In this document: positions 1-9,292 of the stretch, piece after piece
How positions within the stretch are numbered: position 1 is the first letter of the stretch
How the letters are laid out: every line of letters starts with the position of its first letter
From: an uncultured Anderseniella sp.
Lineage (GTDB): Bacteria; Pseudomonadota; Alphaproteobacteria; Rhizobiales; Aestuariivirgaceae
Assembly: GCA_938039915.1 (NCBI GenBank)
Contig: CALHUA010000006.1
Span: forward strand, 1-32,387
Direction: 5' to 3'
Length of the DNA: 32,387 bases
Translations under genes and position numbers: made by a program
Notes under the pieces: generated by a model
Seen by the model: the letters and a program-made list of their open reading frames with translations, nothing else
Told to the model about the DNA's origin: nothing
Database searches by the model: none

Positions 1-22
1 AATCAAAAATCATGCTGATCTA

Positions 23-1888
23 ATGGAGAATTTCAAAGTGCCAAAATCCAGGACCGTCATCATCGACAAACACCCCGGTCGCAGCGCCCAGGCCTTCGGT
101 ATTGCGCGGGAACTTGGAACCGACCCTGATCTGATCCATAACCCGTCTGTCGGCGTGATTGGAAACAAGGGCGACAGCCAGTGTTATATCGGGGTGCAGG
201 GCAAGGTTGAGGCCATCCATCAGAACCTGCTTGCCAATATAGGCAGCGGGCCGGGCCAGATGCCGATGCGCCTGGTCCAGCCGGAATACACCGTTGCCAC
301 ATCAGACGGCATCCGCAACGGCACCCGCGAAATGCGCTACTCCTTGATCGGGCGCGAGGTCACCCATGACTCGGTGTGCGAACACCTGAGCGCCAGCGGG
401 CTGGCCGGAACCGTTGCCGTAGTGGCATGCGACAAGCCGCCGGTCGGGACGCTCGCCGCCCTGCTTGAGCACAACCGGCCCGCCATCATGATGTCTGACG
501 GGTCCATCCACCCCGGCTTTGACCCCAAATCCAACAGTCCGGTTGACCTGGTTACTGCCTACCAGGCGGCCGGTAACAAGGATGAAGAAGAGCGCATGCA
601 TATCTCGTGTGTGGCGTGCCCCGGATATGGCAGTTGCGGCGGCATGTTCACCTACAACACCATGCAGACCTTTATCGGGGTCGCCGGCATGCAGCCGCTG
701 CACATGGTGGCACCGGCGTCCGACGATCCGCGCCGCCTGGAACAGTTTCCGGCCGAACTCGTCGGTTATCTGCAGAAGCTGATCGAAACCGATACCACGC
801 CAAGAGACATTGTCGGACGCGATTCAATCCGCAATGCACTGATTGTGGCAATGGCCGTTGGCGGCTCGACAAACGTTGTGCTGCATGCGCCGGAGATCGC
901 GCGCGCTGCGGGCTTCGGAAACTTCTGGAAAGACATCATCACGCCGGAAGAATTCAACCACATCTCGCAGAACGTCGTGCCGGTACTCACCGACGCCCGG
1001 CCTTACGGGCGCTATTCGATGGTCGACATCGACGGAGTTGGCGGGGTGCAGGTGATCGTCAAGGAACTGCTGGATGCGGGCCTGCTCAACGGTGATGTAC
1101 CAACATGCACCGGAGAAACCCTGGCCGAACAGGTCGCCCGGCTCGACACGCCGTCTGCCGACGGGCGCGTCATTTATCCGGTTTCGAAACCCTACAAGCC
1201 AACAGGTGGACTGCGGGTTCTGGGTGGTAATCTGTCGCCTGAATTCAGCGCGGTGCTGAAACTGGCAGGCGTCGAGGGTGGCCTTGAAGACAACATGTTC
1301 CGCGGTACCGCCCGGGTATTCGACGGCGAGCAGGGCTTGCTGGACGCACTCGATCACGACCCCGACAGCTTCAAAGATCATGACATGATCATCATGCGTT
1401 ATGAGGGGCCCAGTGGCGGACCGGGCATGCCGGAGATGCTTGATTCAACCTCGCGTATTACGACCTTGTGCCGCGAGCGCGACATCGTCGTGGCCCTGAT
1501 GACCGATGCACGCTTTTCCGGCGGTTCGGTCGGGCTGGTGATCGGGCACGTCGGGCCGGAAGCAGCTCTTGGCGGGCCCATCGCGTTTATTGAGGACGGT
1601 GACGAGATCACCGCCGACCTGAACAGCAACGAGCTCAACTGCACCCAGTTGAACGATCCGGCCACACTGGCAGCGCGCAAGGCGGAGTGGACAAAAGCCG
1701 TCGAGGCAAATGGTGGTCTGCACCCGTCTTGCGGCGATGCCGATACCCGGCTGCTCAATCGCATGCGCCGGTCTGCCGTTCCCGCCATTCAAGGCGCCGG
1801 CATGCACCCCGACCGGCAACTGTGGGTCAACGAGCCGCGCGACCCGGTCGTGTCATCGTTCACGCCAAGCAACAAGTTCCATGCCTGA
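23..1888 (+). CDS. IlvD/Edd-family dehydratase (dihydroxy-acid / sugar-acid dehydratase-like)
   Basis: 621 aa ORF; motifs VACDKPP, CPGYGSCGGMFTYNTMQ, RYEGPSGGPGMPEML, TDARFSGGSVGLVIGHVGPEA typical of the IlvD/Edd family. Confidence 0.9.
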   Translation: MENFKVPKSRTVIIDKHPGRSAQAFGIARELGTDPDLIHNPSVGVIGNKGDSQCYIGVQGKVEAIHQNLLANIGSGPGQMPMRLVQPEYTVATSDGIRNGTREMRYSLIGREVTHDSVCEHLSASGLAGTVAVVACDKPPVGTLAALLEHNRPAIMMSDGSIHPGFDPKSNSPVDLVTAYQAAGNKDEEERMHISCVACPGYGSCGGMFTYNTMQTFIGVAGMQPLHMVAPASDDPRRLEQFPAELVGYLQKLIETDTTPRDIVGRDSIRNALIVAMAVGGSTNVVLHAPEIARAAGFGNFWKDIITPEEFNHISQNVVPVLTDARPYGRYSMVDIDGVGGVQVIVKELLDAGLLNGDVPTCTGETLAEQVARLDTPSADGRVIYPVSKPYKPTGGLRVLGGNLSPEFSAVLKLAGVEGGLEDNMFRGTARVFDGEQGLLDALDHDPDSFKDHDMIIMRYEGPSGGPGMPEMLDSTSRITTLCRERDIVVALMTDARFSGGSVGLVIGHVGPEAALGGPIAFIEDGDEITADLNSNELNCTQLNDPATLAARKAEWTKAVEANGGLHPSCGDADTRLLNRMRRSAVPAIQGAGMHPDRQLWVNEPRDPVVSSFTPSNKFHA

Positions 1889-1906
1889 CCAGGCCGGCCA
1901 CACAAC

Positions 1907-2386
1907 TTGACCTCAGACCGGACAGCGAGCCTGAGCGTCTACCAGCCCAGAGCAGTGTCAAGTCTCGGCATCTGGCGGGTTGGTCATCTGCGTCTGAAGG
2001 TCTACGGGGTCACGGCTGGTGGACAAGATCTCACAGACAGCATTGTGGGCAAGGCGCAGGTTTTTGCGCAGCGCGACCTGCTGCCGCTGGTCACTGCCGA
2101 AGGTGATGATGACGGTCTGGGGTTCGTCATCATTCACCCGGGCGAACTTGGCGTTTCCGTTCTGCTGCACTGGTGGATACAGGGCTCGGTACTGTGCCAG
2201 CATATTGAACGGACCTTGTGGGGAAATGACACGCCCTTGGATACTGCCTCGAGGCCGGTCATCGCCTGTGTCTGGGAATTGGGCCTGATCAACGCCGAGC
2301 AGTGCATCTGGCGCAACACCATGATGGTGCCGGAACCGGATCCCGACACTTACCTGGATACACGGGCATCGATGACCGAAGTGTGA
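1907..2386 (+). CDS. conserved hypothetical protein
   Basis: 159 aa ORF just downstream of the dehydratase on the same strand; protein-like composition (GFVIIHPGELGVSVLLHWWIQGSVLCQHI...); family not recognised. Confidence 0.55.
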   Translation: MTSDRTASLSVYQPRAVSSLGIWRVGHLRLKVYGVTAGGQDLTDSIVGKAQVFAQRDLLPLVTAEGDDDGLGFVIIHPGELGVSVLLHWWIQGSVLCQHIERTLWGNDTPLDTASRPVIACVWELGLINAEQCIWRNTMMVPEPDPDTYLDTRASMTEV

Positions 2387-2452
2387 AGCCAGAACTGTGC
2401 CATGGCGTGGTTGATCTGTCCCGACACCCTGCTGTCAAAATAACCCACTAAC

Positions 2453-2977
2453 ATGCTTGCCGGGAAGGCCAGTCCGGTTTTCCATGCTCTGGTGGTTCGG
2501 GCAAAACAGATGGAAACTGTCGTGTTATCAGCCGCAAAAAAACCGGTAATTCATTTCTTCGTCCTGCTCACGCTGATCATGGCGGCTCACATCCCCCATG
2601 CCGGAGCCCAGTCCGACGCTGACCGTAGTGCGGTTCTTGCCGTCAACTCTGAGTTCTACCGGGCATTCCGGGAAAGTGACACCGCTGCCATGGCAAATGT
2701 ATGGGCCAGCCAGGAACCAGTGGCCGTGCAACACCCGTCAACCGGACGTATTGACGGGCGGGAGGCGGTTTTGAACAGTTGGGGGCAAATGATGCGGCGG
2801 CCACCTGACATAAGCTGTGACGTTGAATCAGTGCGGTTTTCTGATGGAGGCTGGGCGGTGATCTGCCTTGAAAAACTCAATCCGGGAAGTGTGCGAATGA
2901 TCAATATCTTTCGCAAGGACGCCGGCGAATGGAAGATGATCTACCATGGGCCAGCCCCGGAAGCCGAAAACGTATAA
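2453..2977 (+). CDS. SnoaL-like / DUF4440-type NTF2-fold protein, probable N-terminal signal/TM segment
   Basis: AVLAVNSEFYRAFRESDTAAMANVWA...VAVQHPSTGRIDGREAVLNSW...WKMIYHGPAPE pattern; hydrophobic N-terminus; internal Met start possible near 2510. Confidence 0.75.
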   Translation: MLAGKASPVFHALVVRAKQMETVVLSAAKKPVIHFFVLLTLIMAAHIPHAGAQSDADRSAVLAVNSEFYRAFRESDTAAMANVWASQEPVAVQHPSTGRIDGREAVLNSWGQMMRRPPDISCDVESVRFSDGGWAVICLEKLNPGSVRMINIFRKDAGEWKMIYHGPAPEAENV

Positions 2978-3043
2978 GGCGGTTGAAACACCCGGATCGG
3001 GGCCGCCAGCGCGATCCTCAATCCGGGAGCCCTTTAACTGCTG

Positions 3044-3262
3044 CTAGTTTTTCATGCTGGCGAACTCATCTGGCGTAAGCGCACCATCTGCATTTGCATC
3101 TGCTGAAAGGAAGGCATCTTCGGTAAGGTCAGGCATCATGGACACAGCCTCGTCGAGCGACACGGAACCGTCAGCATCAGTATCCACTTCAGCGAAATCC
3201 GCAGCCTGTGCAGCACCAACGGCCAGCACCGAAACAGCCAGAACAGCAAAAAATCTTTTCAT
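3044..3262 (-). CDS. small secreted EF-hand protein
   Basis: Signal peptide MKRFFAVLAVSVLAVGAAQA followed by two EF-hand loops (DTDADGSVSLDE, DANADGALTPDE); start chosen at MKRFF. Confidence 0.8.
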   Translation of the reverse strand: MKRFFAVLAVSVLAVGAAQAADFAEVDTDADGSVSLDEAVSMMPDLTEDAFLSADANADGALTPDEFASMKN

Positions 3263-3453
3263 TGCACCCTCCAAAATTAGACAACCCGTCATTGTGACGG
3301 GCATTAATGTATCTGGTGAGGTCGTTTTCCCAACGCCTCGCCGACACGCATATAGGACCTTCCACGGTTGGTTTTTGTTGGGCCAAAAGCGGTTGAATTG
3401 TGGGATTTTTGCGTCAGAAACAGGCGCCTGTCCGCAGGTTTGCCCGCGGTCAC

Positions 3454-4590
3454 CTAGCCTTGCGCCAGTATGCCATCGGCAATCCGCCTCGCACTTGCCG
3501 CAGCAGCATGGAAATAACCCTGGAATACCGGCCGGTAACCGGTGAACCAGAGCCCCTTGTTGCCCGGGTCAACTGCACCGTCTGGATGCAAAGGAACACC
3601 GCAGTCGTTGAGCACCGACAGGTGCCCGAGCAGCGGTTCCAGCCCGGTGCGATAGCCGGTCGCGCAGATCACCGTGTCGGGTCTGAAGGTGCGGCCATCC
3701 TCGAACACGACCGTGTCCGGCCTGAACTCGGCAATATCGCCCGCAACCTTGAAACGCCCGGCCCGGACGGCAGCCACAAAACCATCATCCATGGCGAAGG
3801 CAACGCCGTCGCGCAACAACCGTGTGCCGCCGCCGTCCGGGTGACTGGTCAATCCGTATCGGGCCAGGTTGCCGAAAAACAACCACTGCATCAGCCGGAA
3901 TGCCGGGTCAAGCGCGGTGACCGGGAGCGCTGCAAACAGGCTTGCCGCCCGATGCAGCGGAAAACCAAAAACCCGGGTTGGGACGATGGCCGGACCATGG
4001 CGGACGGAAATGAACACCTCTGCGGGATCACTCTGCGCCAGATGGTTCAACACATCGCCGCCCGAATTCCCAGCGCCGATCACCAGCACACGCTTGGTAC
4101 TCAATCGCGCGACATCTCCAAGATCAGCCGCATGGATCAAGTCGCCTTTGAAATGTTCCCGGCCTTTCCAGACCGGCATGTGCGGGACGCGGTCGCGCCC
4201 GGTGGCAAAGATGATCTGGCCTGCCTCATAGGTCTGGTCGTCAGTGGTCAGCCGCCAGATCGCCCCCGCGCGCTCGACACCGGTCACCCTGACCCCGAAA
4301 CGAACCGGGACCTTAAGGTCGGCAGCACAACTCTCAAGATAATCCACAACCGTGTCGCGGCGCAGAAAGGCGCCGTCCCTGTCTGGCACCTGATGCCCCG
4401 GCAACCTGACAAAGTGTCGATGAATATTCAGGCGCAGTTGCGGATGGCGTGCGCGCCAGGGTTCAGCGACACGGTCACCGGCTTCAAGAACCGTTACCGG
4501 AATACCTCGTTGTGCAAGTTCGTGCGCGGCGGCCAGGCCGGACAGCCCGGCGCCGATTACAATGACATTTTGGGTCGATGAGTGCTGCAT
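3454..4590 (-). CDS. flavin-containing monooxygenase-like NAD(P)/FAD-dependent oxidoreductase
   Basis: N-terminal VIGAGLSGLAAAHELAQRG Rossmann motif, second VLVIGAGNSGGDVLNHL motif, FATGRDRVPHMPVWKG and ICATGYRTGLEPLLG motifs. Confidence 0.88.
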   Translation of the reverse strand: MQHSSTQNVIVIGAGLSGLAAAHELAQRGIPVTVLEAGDRVAEPWRARHPQLRLNIHRHFVRLPGHQVPDRDGAFLRRDTVVDYLESCAADLKVPVRFGVRVTGVERAGAIWRLTTDDQTYEAGQIIFATGRDRVPHMPVWKGREHFKGDLIHAADLGDVARLSTKRVLVIGAGNSGGDVLNHLAQSDPAEVFISVRHGPAIVPTRVFGFPLHRAASLFAALPVTALDPAFRLMQWLFFGNLARYGLTSHPDGGGTRLLRDGVAFAMDDGFVAAVRAGRFKVAGDIAEFRPDTVVFEDGRTFRPDTVICATGYRTGLEPLLGHLSVLNDCGVPLHPDGAVDPGNKGLWFTGYRPVFQGYFHAAAASARRIADGILAQG

Positions 4591-4675
4591 GGTTCTGCTT
4601 CATTGATTACAATCCCATGCGGAAGAGACAAGTGCAGTTCCTCACACTGCGGCCCGGCTTGCGGTGCCTCACGAC

Positions 4676-5287
4676 CTACCTCTCGGACAACGCAAGCCGC
4701 AGACCCAGAAATCCGAATGTGCCGGCGAACGTTCGCTTGAGCCATGTCATGACCACCGGGCGTGAAATCACATAGTCACGGGCCATGGCAGCGCAGGCAC
4801 CGTATCCGACAAAGATGATGAAGGTGAGCGCCATGAATACGCCCGCCAGCAATACGAGGCTCGCCGTCGCGCCTTGTGCATCAAGCGGTACAAATTGCGG
4901 CAGAAAGGCCATGAAGAACAATGACAACTTGGGGTTCAGAACATTAAGCAGCATGCCGTTCAGGATCGTCCGGCCCGAGGAAACCGGGGCCTTGTCCTCG
5001 GTAACGTCAAGCGTACCACCGTCCTTCATGATGCTCCAGGCCATGTAGAACAGGTAGGCGACACCCAGATACTTCACGATCTGAAAGGCCAGCGCGCTGG
5101 TGTGCAGTATGGCAGCCAGCCCGACAATGCTGGCAATCGCTGCAGGCAGGATGCCCAGCGTGCATCCGAAAGCGGCAGCGATGCTGGGCCTGAACCCCCG
5201 CCCCAGCCCGACGGCCAGTGTATAGAGCACACCGGTGCCCGGCAGCAGAACAACGACAATTGATGTCAGCAGGAATTCAACACTCAT
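4676..5287 (-). CDS. LysE/RhtB-family translocator
   Basis: MSVEFLLTSIVVVLLPGTGVLYTLAVGLGRGFRPSIAAAFGCTLGI...LNGMLLNVLNPKLSLFFMAFLPQFV; multi-TM; start chosen at MSVEF rather than ORF start 5347. Confidence 0.88.
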   Translation of the reverse strand: MSVEFLLTSIVVVLLPGTGVLYTLAVGLGRGFRPSIAAAFGCTLGILPAAIASIVGLAAILHTSALAFQIVKYLGVAYLFYMAWSIMKDGGTLDVTEDKAPVSSGRTILNGMLLNVLNPKLSLFFMAFLPQFVPLDAQGATASLVLLAGVFMALTFIIFVGYGACAAMARDYVISRPVVMTWLKRTFAGTFGFLGLRLALSER

Positions 5288-5378
5288 TTCAGGGCCCCTT
5301 GATTTAGTCGTGCTGACATCATTGCCCGAAATCGGGAAGTGATCCACTTTTTCTGGTTGAAAAACTCTGTGTTAATGT

Positions 5379-5468
5379 CGCTCACGCAAACAGCCTTCGG
5401 CTGCACTCCGCTAGGGCGCACTTCGTGCGGCGCGCAGTCGCGCTTGCCTCAGCACTGACGTGCTTCGG
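5379..5468. repeat. dispersed multi-hairpin intergenic repeat, copy A
   Basis: cgctcacgcaaacagccttcggctgcactccgctagggcgcacttcgtgcggcgcgcagtcgcgcttgcctcagcactgacgtgcttcgg closely matches 32270-32360. Confidence 0.85.
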
Positions 5469-5703
5469 TGGGGAGTTCATCTCTAAGGTTGTTCAGGGTC
5501 GGAGAACGGCCCGAGCGAAGCGAGGATAAGCTGTTCGGCAAAGATAAGACCCTACTGTGGCAAATAGGACACAGTTTTCAAAAAAGTGCAGTCACGCCAA
5601 CAAAACAGATTGTCCTGTTGTCTCCCGGCATCTACCGTAAGGAAGAGCTCGGGGCGGGCCAGGGGAACTGAGGGAATTGCGGAGACAGGGGCAACTGTTG
5701 CGT

Positions 5704-5739
5704 CGCCGATATCGACAGAGTGAATTGTCGATATCGGCG
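5704..5739. repeat. perfect 14-bp inverted repeat with 8-bp spacer
   Basis: CGCCGATATCGACA-gagtgaat-TGTCGATATCGGCG read directly. Confidence 0.9.
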
Positions 5740-5941
5740 CCTGCAGTTACCTTGAATTGTCAGCGAGCCGTTTAACAATCGGCAGTGTAAATCCAACAAC
5801 TCTCGGATCAAACCTGGTTGCAGACAAGGCGACCGGAGCCACAATCTATCCCGGTGATTGACCGCAATACTGCATGGGGATTTGGCCTGCGGGCTGAAAC
5901 GCGCCCGTCAGGATATACCGGGTTGCAGGGAACAATGCCGC

Positions 5942-6556
5942 GTGAACACACGCCAACCGCAGATAAAACCCGTCACCGGCAATACCGGACTTGAACAGGT
6001 TCTCGCAACTGTCTGGACCTGCCTGCGCGAAGGTGCGGCACCAGGCCGTTCGCCGTTCAGTATCGCGCAACTGGCAACTGTCGGCATCGAGGGCACGGCA
6101 AAGGTGCGCTATGTCATACTGCGCCGGGTGTGTGAAGAGACCGGCGAGATCACCTTTCACACCGATGTGCGCTCGGCCAAGATTGCCGAGATCAACGCCA
6201 ATCCAAATGTCTCGCTTGTGGCAGCCGATCTTGAGAAGAACATCCAGATCAGGCTGGAGGGCACCGCCTCCATCATCACTGACGGCCCCGTCAAAAGATC
6301 AGCCTGGGATGCCAGCCGAGACCGCTCGCTGGTATTGTATCGCAACCCGCTGGTGCCGGGCACCGTGATAGACAACCCGGCAGACGGCCAGGCCGGAAAC
6401 CAGCCGACCGACCGCGACGATGGCTACGAGAATTTCTGTGTAACCGTCATCTCGGTGACCTGTATCGACTGGCTCGACCTGTCAGCGGACGGCCATGAAA
6501 GGGCGAGTCTGATGCGCGCAGGATCAGGCTGGCGCGGCACCTGGGTAGCACCGTGA
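5942..6556 (+). CDS. pyridoxamine 5'-phosphate oxidase-like FMN-binding protein
   Basis: RSPFSIAQLATVGIEGTAKVRYVILR...GEITFHTDVRSAKIAEINANPNVSLVAADLEKNIQIRLEGTASI; GTG start assumed, longer TTG start at 5858 possible. Confidence 0.8.
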   Translation: MNTRQPQIKPVTGNTGLEQVLATVWTCLREGAAPGRSPFSIAQLATVGIEGTAKVRYVILRRVCEETGEITFHTDVRSAKIAEINANPNVSLVAADLEKNIQIRLEGTASIITDGPVKRSAWDASRDRSLVLYRNPLVPGTVIDNPADGQAGNQPTDRDDGYENFCVTVISVTCIDWLDLSADGHERASLMRAGSGWRGTWVAP

Positions 6557-6561
6557 CCTTG

Positions 6562-7269
6562 TCACACTGACCGCGTAATACCGCCATCCACACGGATGTT
6601 CTGACCCGTAATGTAAGCTCCTCCACTTGACGCGAGGAAGGCGACAACCGACGCGATTTCACCCAGCGAGTCGCCATAACGCTGCATCGGGATCTGCTCG
6701 AGAAATTCCTGTTTTTCCGGCAGGGAGTTGATGAAGCCCGGCAGCACATTGTTCATCCTGATATTCTCGGCTGCATATTTGTCGGAAAACAGCTTGGTGA
6801 AGGCGGCCAGGCCTGCACGAAACACACCGGATGTCGGAAACACCGGGTTGGGTTCAAAGGCGGCAAAAGTCGAGATGTTGATGATAGTGCCGGATTTCTG
6901 GGTCTGCATGATCGGGGTCACGAGACGGGTCGGGCGCACGACGTTCAGGAAATACACATCCATGCCGGTATGCCAGTCTTCGTCGCTCAACTCCAGGACC
7001 GGCGCGCGCGGGCCGTGACCTGCGCTGTTAACAAGCACGTCGACGCGGCTCCATTTTTCCATGGTCGCATCAACCAGCCGCTGCAGATCGTCAACCGACT
7101 GGTTGGACCCGGTGATGCCGATGCCGCCCAGTTCATTGGCCAGCGCTTCGCCCTTGCCAGACGATGACAGGATGGCCACATGAAAACCGTCAGCCGCCAG
7201 CTTGCGGGCCGAGTCCGCCCCCATGCCGCTGCCGCCTGCTGTTATGATTGCTACTTTTTGTTCGGACAT
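6562..7269 (-). CDS. SDR-family NAD(P)-dependent oxidoreductase
   Basis: VAIITAGGSGMGADSARKLAADG (TGxxxGxG-like), DVLVNSAGHG (NNAG-like), C-terminal ITGQNIRVDGGITRSV. Confidence 0.9.
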   Translation of the reverse strand: MSEQKVAIITAGGSGMGADSARKLAADGFHVAILSSSGKGEALANELGGIGITGSNQSVDDLQRLVDATMEKWSRVDVLVNSAGHGPRAPVLELSDEDWHTGMDVYFLNVVRPTRLVTPIMQTQKSGTIINISTFAAFEPNPVFPTSGVFRAGLAAFTKLFSDKYAAENIRMNNVLPGFINSLPEKQEFLEQIPMQRYGDSLGEIASVVAFLASSGGAYITGQNIRVDGGITRSV

Positions 7270-7398
7270 GCCGGACCTCATTTACTGAGTTGATGAAAAT
7301 CTGTAAGTGCCGAAAAAGTATCGTCCGGACGCGTGCTTGACCAACCACAAAAACACTCTCTAGACTATAGAAAATCTACTGCTTAGCGGAGAGAACCC

Positions 7399-8307
7399 TT
7401 GGCCCGCCTGCCAGCCCTGAATGCATTGAAGGCATTTGAAGCCTCCGGCCGCCACCTGAACTTCCGGCTGGCGGCTGAGGAAGTCGGCGTCACCCAGGGT
7501 GCCGTTGCCCAGCATGTGCGCGCGCTGGAAGCCGACTTTCAGGTCAAACTGTTCGACCGCCTGGCCAGAGGGCTGGCGCTGACCGAAGAGGGCCGCAAAT
7601 ACCATGCACCCGTGCAGCGGGCCTTTGACCTGATACGTGATGCGACCGACGACCTGCGCCCGCAACAAGGCGTGGTGACCATCTCCGTCACGCCGTCTTT
7701 CGCGACGAAATGGCTGGTGCCGCGTCTGGCGAAATTCACCGATGCCAATCGGGACCTGAATGTGCAGATTGTGGCATCACCTGAACTGGCCAACTTCCAG
7801 GATGACGGCATTGACCTTGCAGTCCGCCAGGGCCATGCCCCAAAAGGGTCTGGCCTGGTTTCGGCGGCATTGTTCCCATCTGAGTTTTATGCCGTCTGCA
7901 GCCCTGCCCTGCTGGAAGGAAACCATCCGCTGCTGACGCCGGAAGACCTTGACCACCACACCCTGTTGCTCGACGGGCACGGGCTGTGGCCACTGTTTAT
8001 CGAAGAGGTACTTACCGGCAAGCCGATGCCGACGTATCGCACCATCAAGTTCAGCCAGACCGCCCATGCGGTCGACGCGGCACTTGCCGGTCAGGGGGTG
8101 GCACTTGCCAGTGATCTGTTCGTCGCCGATGAACTGACCTCAGGCAGACTGGTCCGGCCATTTCCGCAGACGGTACAAAAGGATCTCGGATTTTTCATCG
8201 TGGCTCCGCGCAAAACAAGGAATGCCGTCTCGGTCAGCCGAATGTGGGACTGGCTGATCGAGCAAAGCCGTACCGAACCCTCCGGTCCGATGGACGGGTC
8301 AGCGTGA
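7399..8307 (+). CDS. LysR-family transcriptional regulator (GcvA-like)
   Basis: LPALNALKAFEASGRHLNFRLAAEEVGVTQGAVAQHVRALEADFQVKLFDR HTH plus substrate-binding domain; TTG start. Confidence 0.92.
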   Translation: MARLPALNALKAFEASGRHLNFRLAAEEVGVTQGAVAQHVRALEADFQVKLFDRLARGLALTEEGRKYHAPVQRAFDLIRDATDDLRPQQGVVTISVTPSFATKWLVPRLAKFTDANRDLNVQIVASPELANFQDDGIDLAVRQGHAPKGSGLVSAALFPSEFYAVCSPALLEGNHPLLTPEDLDHHTLLLDGHGLWPLFIEEVLTGKPMPTYRTIKFSQTAHAVDAALAGQGVALASDLFVADELTSGRLVRPFPQTVQKDLGFFIVAPRKTRNAVSVSRMWDWLIEQSRTEPSGPMDGSA

Positions 8308-8578
8308 CAGGAATTCGCTGGATGATCTCAACAACACCATTTCTTGACGTCCTGTATGTCGCAGTTAGGTGGTGCGCAGTTTCAGCTGTTCTTGGGACGG
8401 GCCGTGCGTCAGGAGGCTTGCGTCTGTTCCGCCGTTGCAGCCTTGCTTTTGGATGTCACCATAACGTCAGTTGACGAACAATGCTGCCGTGGAGAAAAAC
8501 TGTTCTGCAAGTTTGTGATCAACGGATAGGCGGCACCATCTGCCATCCGGAACACTGCAGCCAGTCCAAGGACCGCAA

Positions 8579-9124
8579 ATGAAACTGGAACTCCATGCCG
8601 TGGGATCTGAACGCTGGGCGGATATGGAAGCCTTGTTTGAGAGCCGTGGTGGCCCGCATAACTGCTGGTGCATGGTGTGGCGCCGCAATGAATTCAAAAA
8701 AGGGAAATCCGGCAAGGCCGGCAGAAAAGCGTCCATGAAACGCCGCGTTGAAAACGGCATCCCGGTCGGGCTGCTCGGCTATCTGGACGGATACCCGGTC
8801 TCATGGTGTTCCATAGCGCCAAGATCCACATACCGGCAGCTCGGTGGAAGCGAGATATCGGACAAGACCTGGTCATTGATGTGTTTTTTCGTGAAACGGG
8901 AACACCGGGGCCAGGGTTTCACTCAACAACTGGTCGCAGCGGCAACCGACTATGCCAGGAACAATGGCGCACTGTGGCTTGAGGCCTACCCGGTGGCAGC
9001 GGATTCTCCCAGCTACCGGTTCATGGGCATTTGCGACACGTTTGCCGCAATGGGGTTTGAGTTTGTTGAAACGGTTGGCACAAGGAGAAACCTGATGCGG
9101 CTGAAGTTGGTACCTGGTGCGTAA
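8579..9124 (+). CDS. GNAT-family N-acetyltransferase
   Basis: WSLMCFFVKREHRGQGFTQQLVAAATDYARNNGALWLEAYPV (RxxGxG/A acetyl-CoA motif). Confidence 0.88.
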   Translation: MKLELHAVGSERWADMEALFESRGGPHNCWCMVWRRNEFKKGKSGKAGRKASMKRRVENGIPVGLLGYLDGYPVSWCSIAPRSTYRQLGGSEISDKTWSLMCFFVKREHRGQGFTQQLVAAATDYARNNGALWLEAYPVAADSPSYRFMGICDTFAAMGFEFVETVGTRRNLMRLKLVPGA

Positions 9125-9292
9125 GCATTTATCTGGGAGCCCACCAAAATGGCGGGACCGGCAAATTTCTGATGATTGGAAGCCGGTTTGCTCCGTCAAC
9201 GGACACCCAGTACTGTTCCTGATCATGTCCCCTGCGACAGTCGGAGACGATCATGACCTCAAACAGCGGATGGCGGAAAGGTATGGCCTGAG

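Noticed and set aside
2991-3027. CCCGGAT...ATCCGGG inverted repeat after the SnoaL-like gene
   Set aside because: 7-bp arms with a 23-nt loop and no T-tract; too weak to call a terminator.
3400-4581. 393-aa plus-strand ORF
   Set aside because: Antisense to the FMO-like gene, whose minus-strand product has clear Rossmann motifs; the plus-strand translation has no recognisable motif and looks like a GC-rich shadow ORF.
8308-8578. Small ORFs in the gap between the LysR and GNAT genes
   Set aside because: Overlapping short ORFs with no ribosome-binding or motif support; treated as intergenic.
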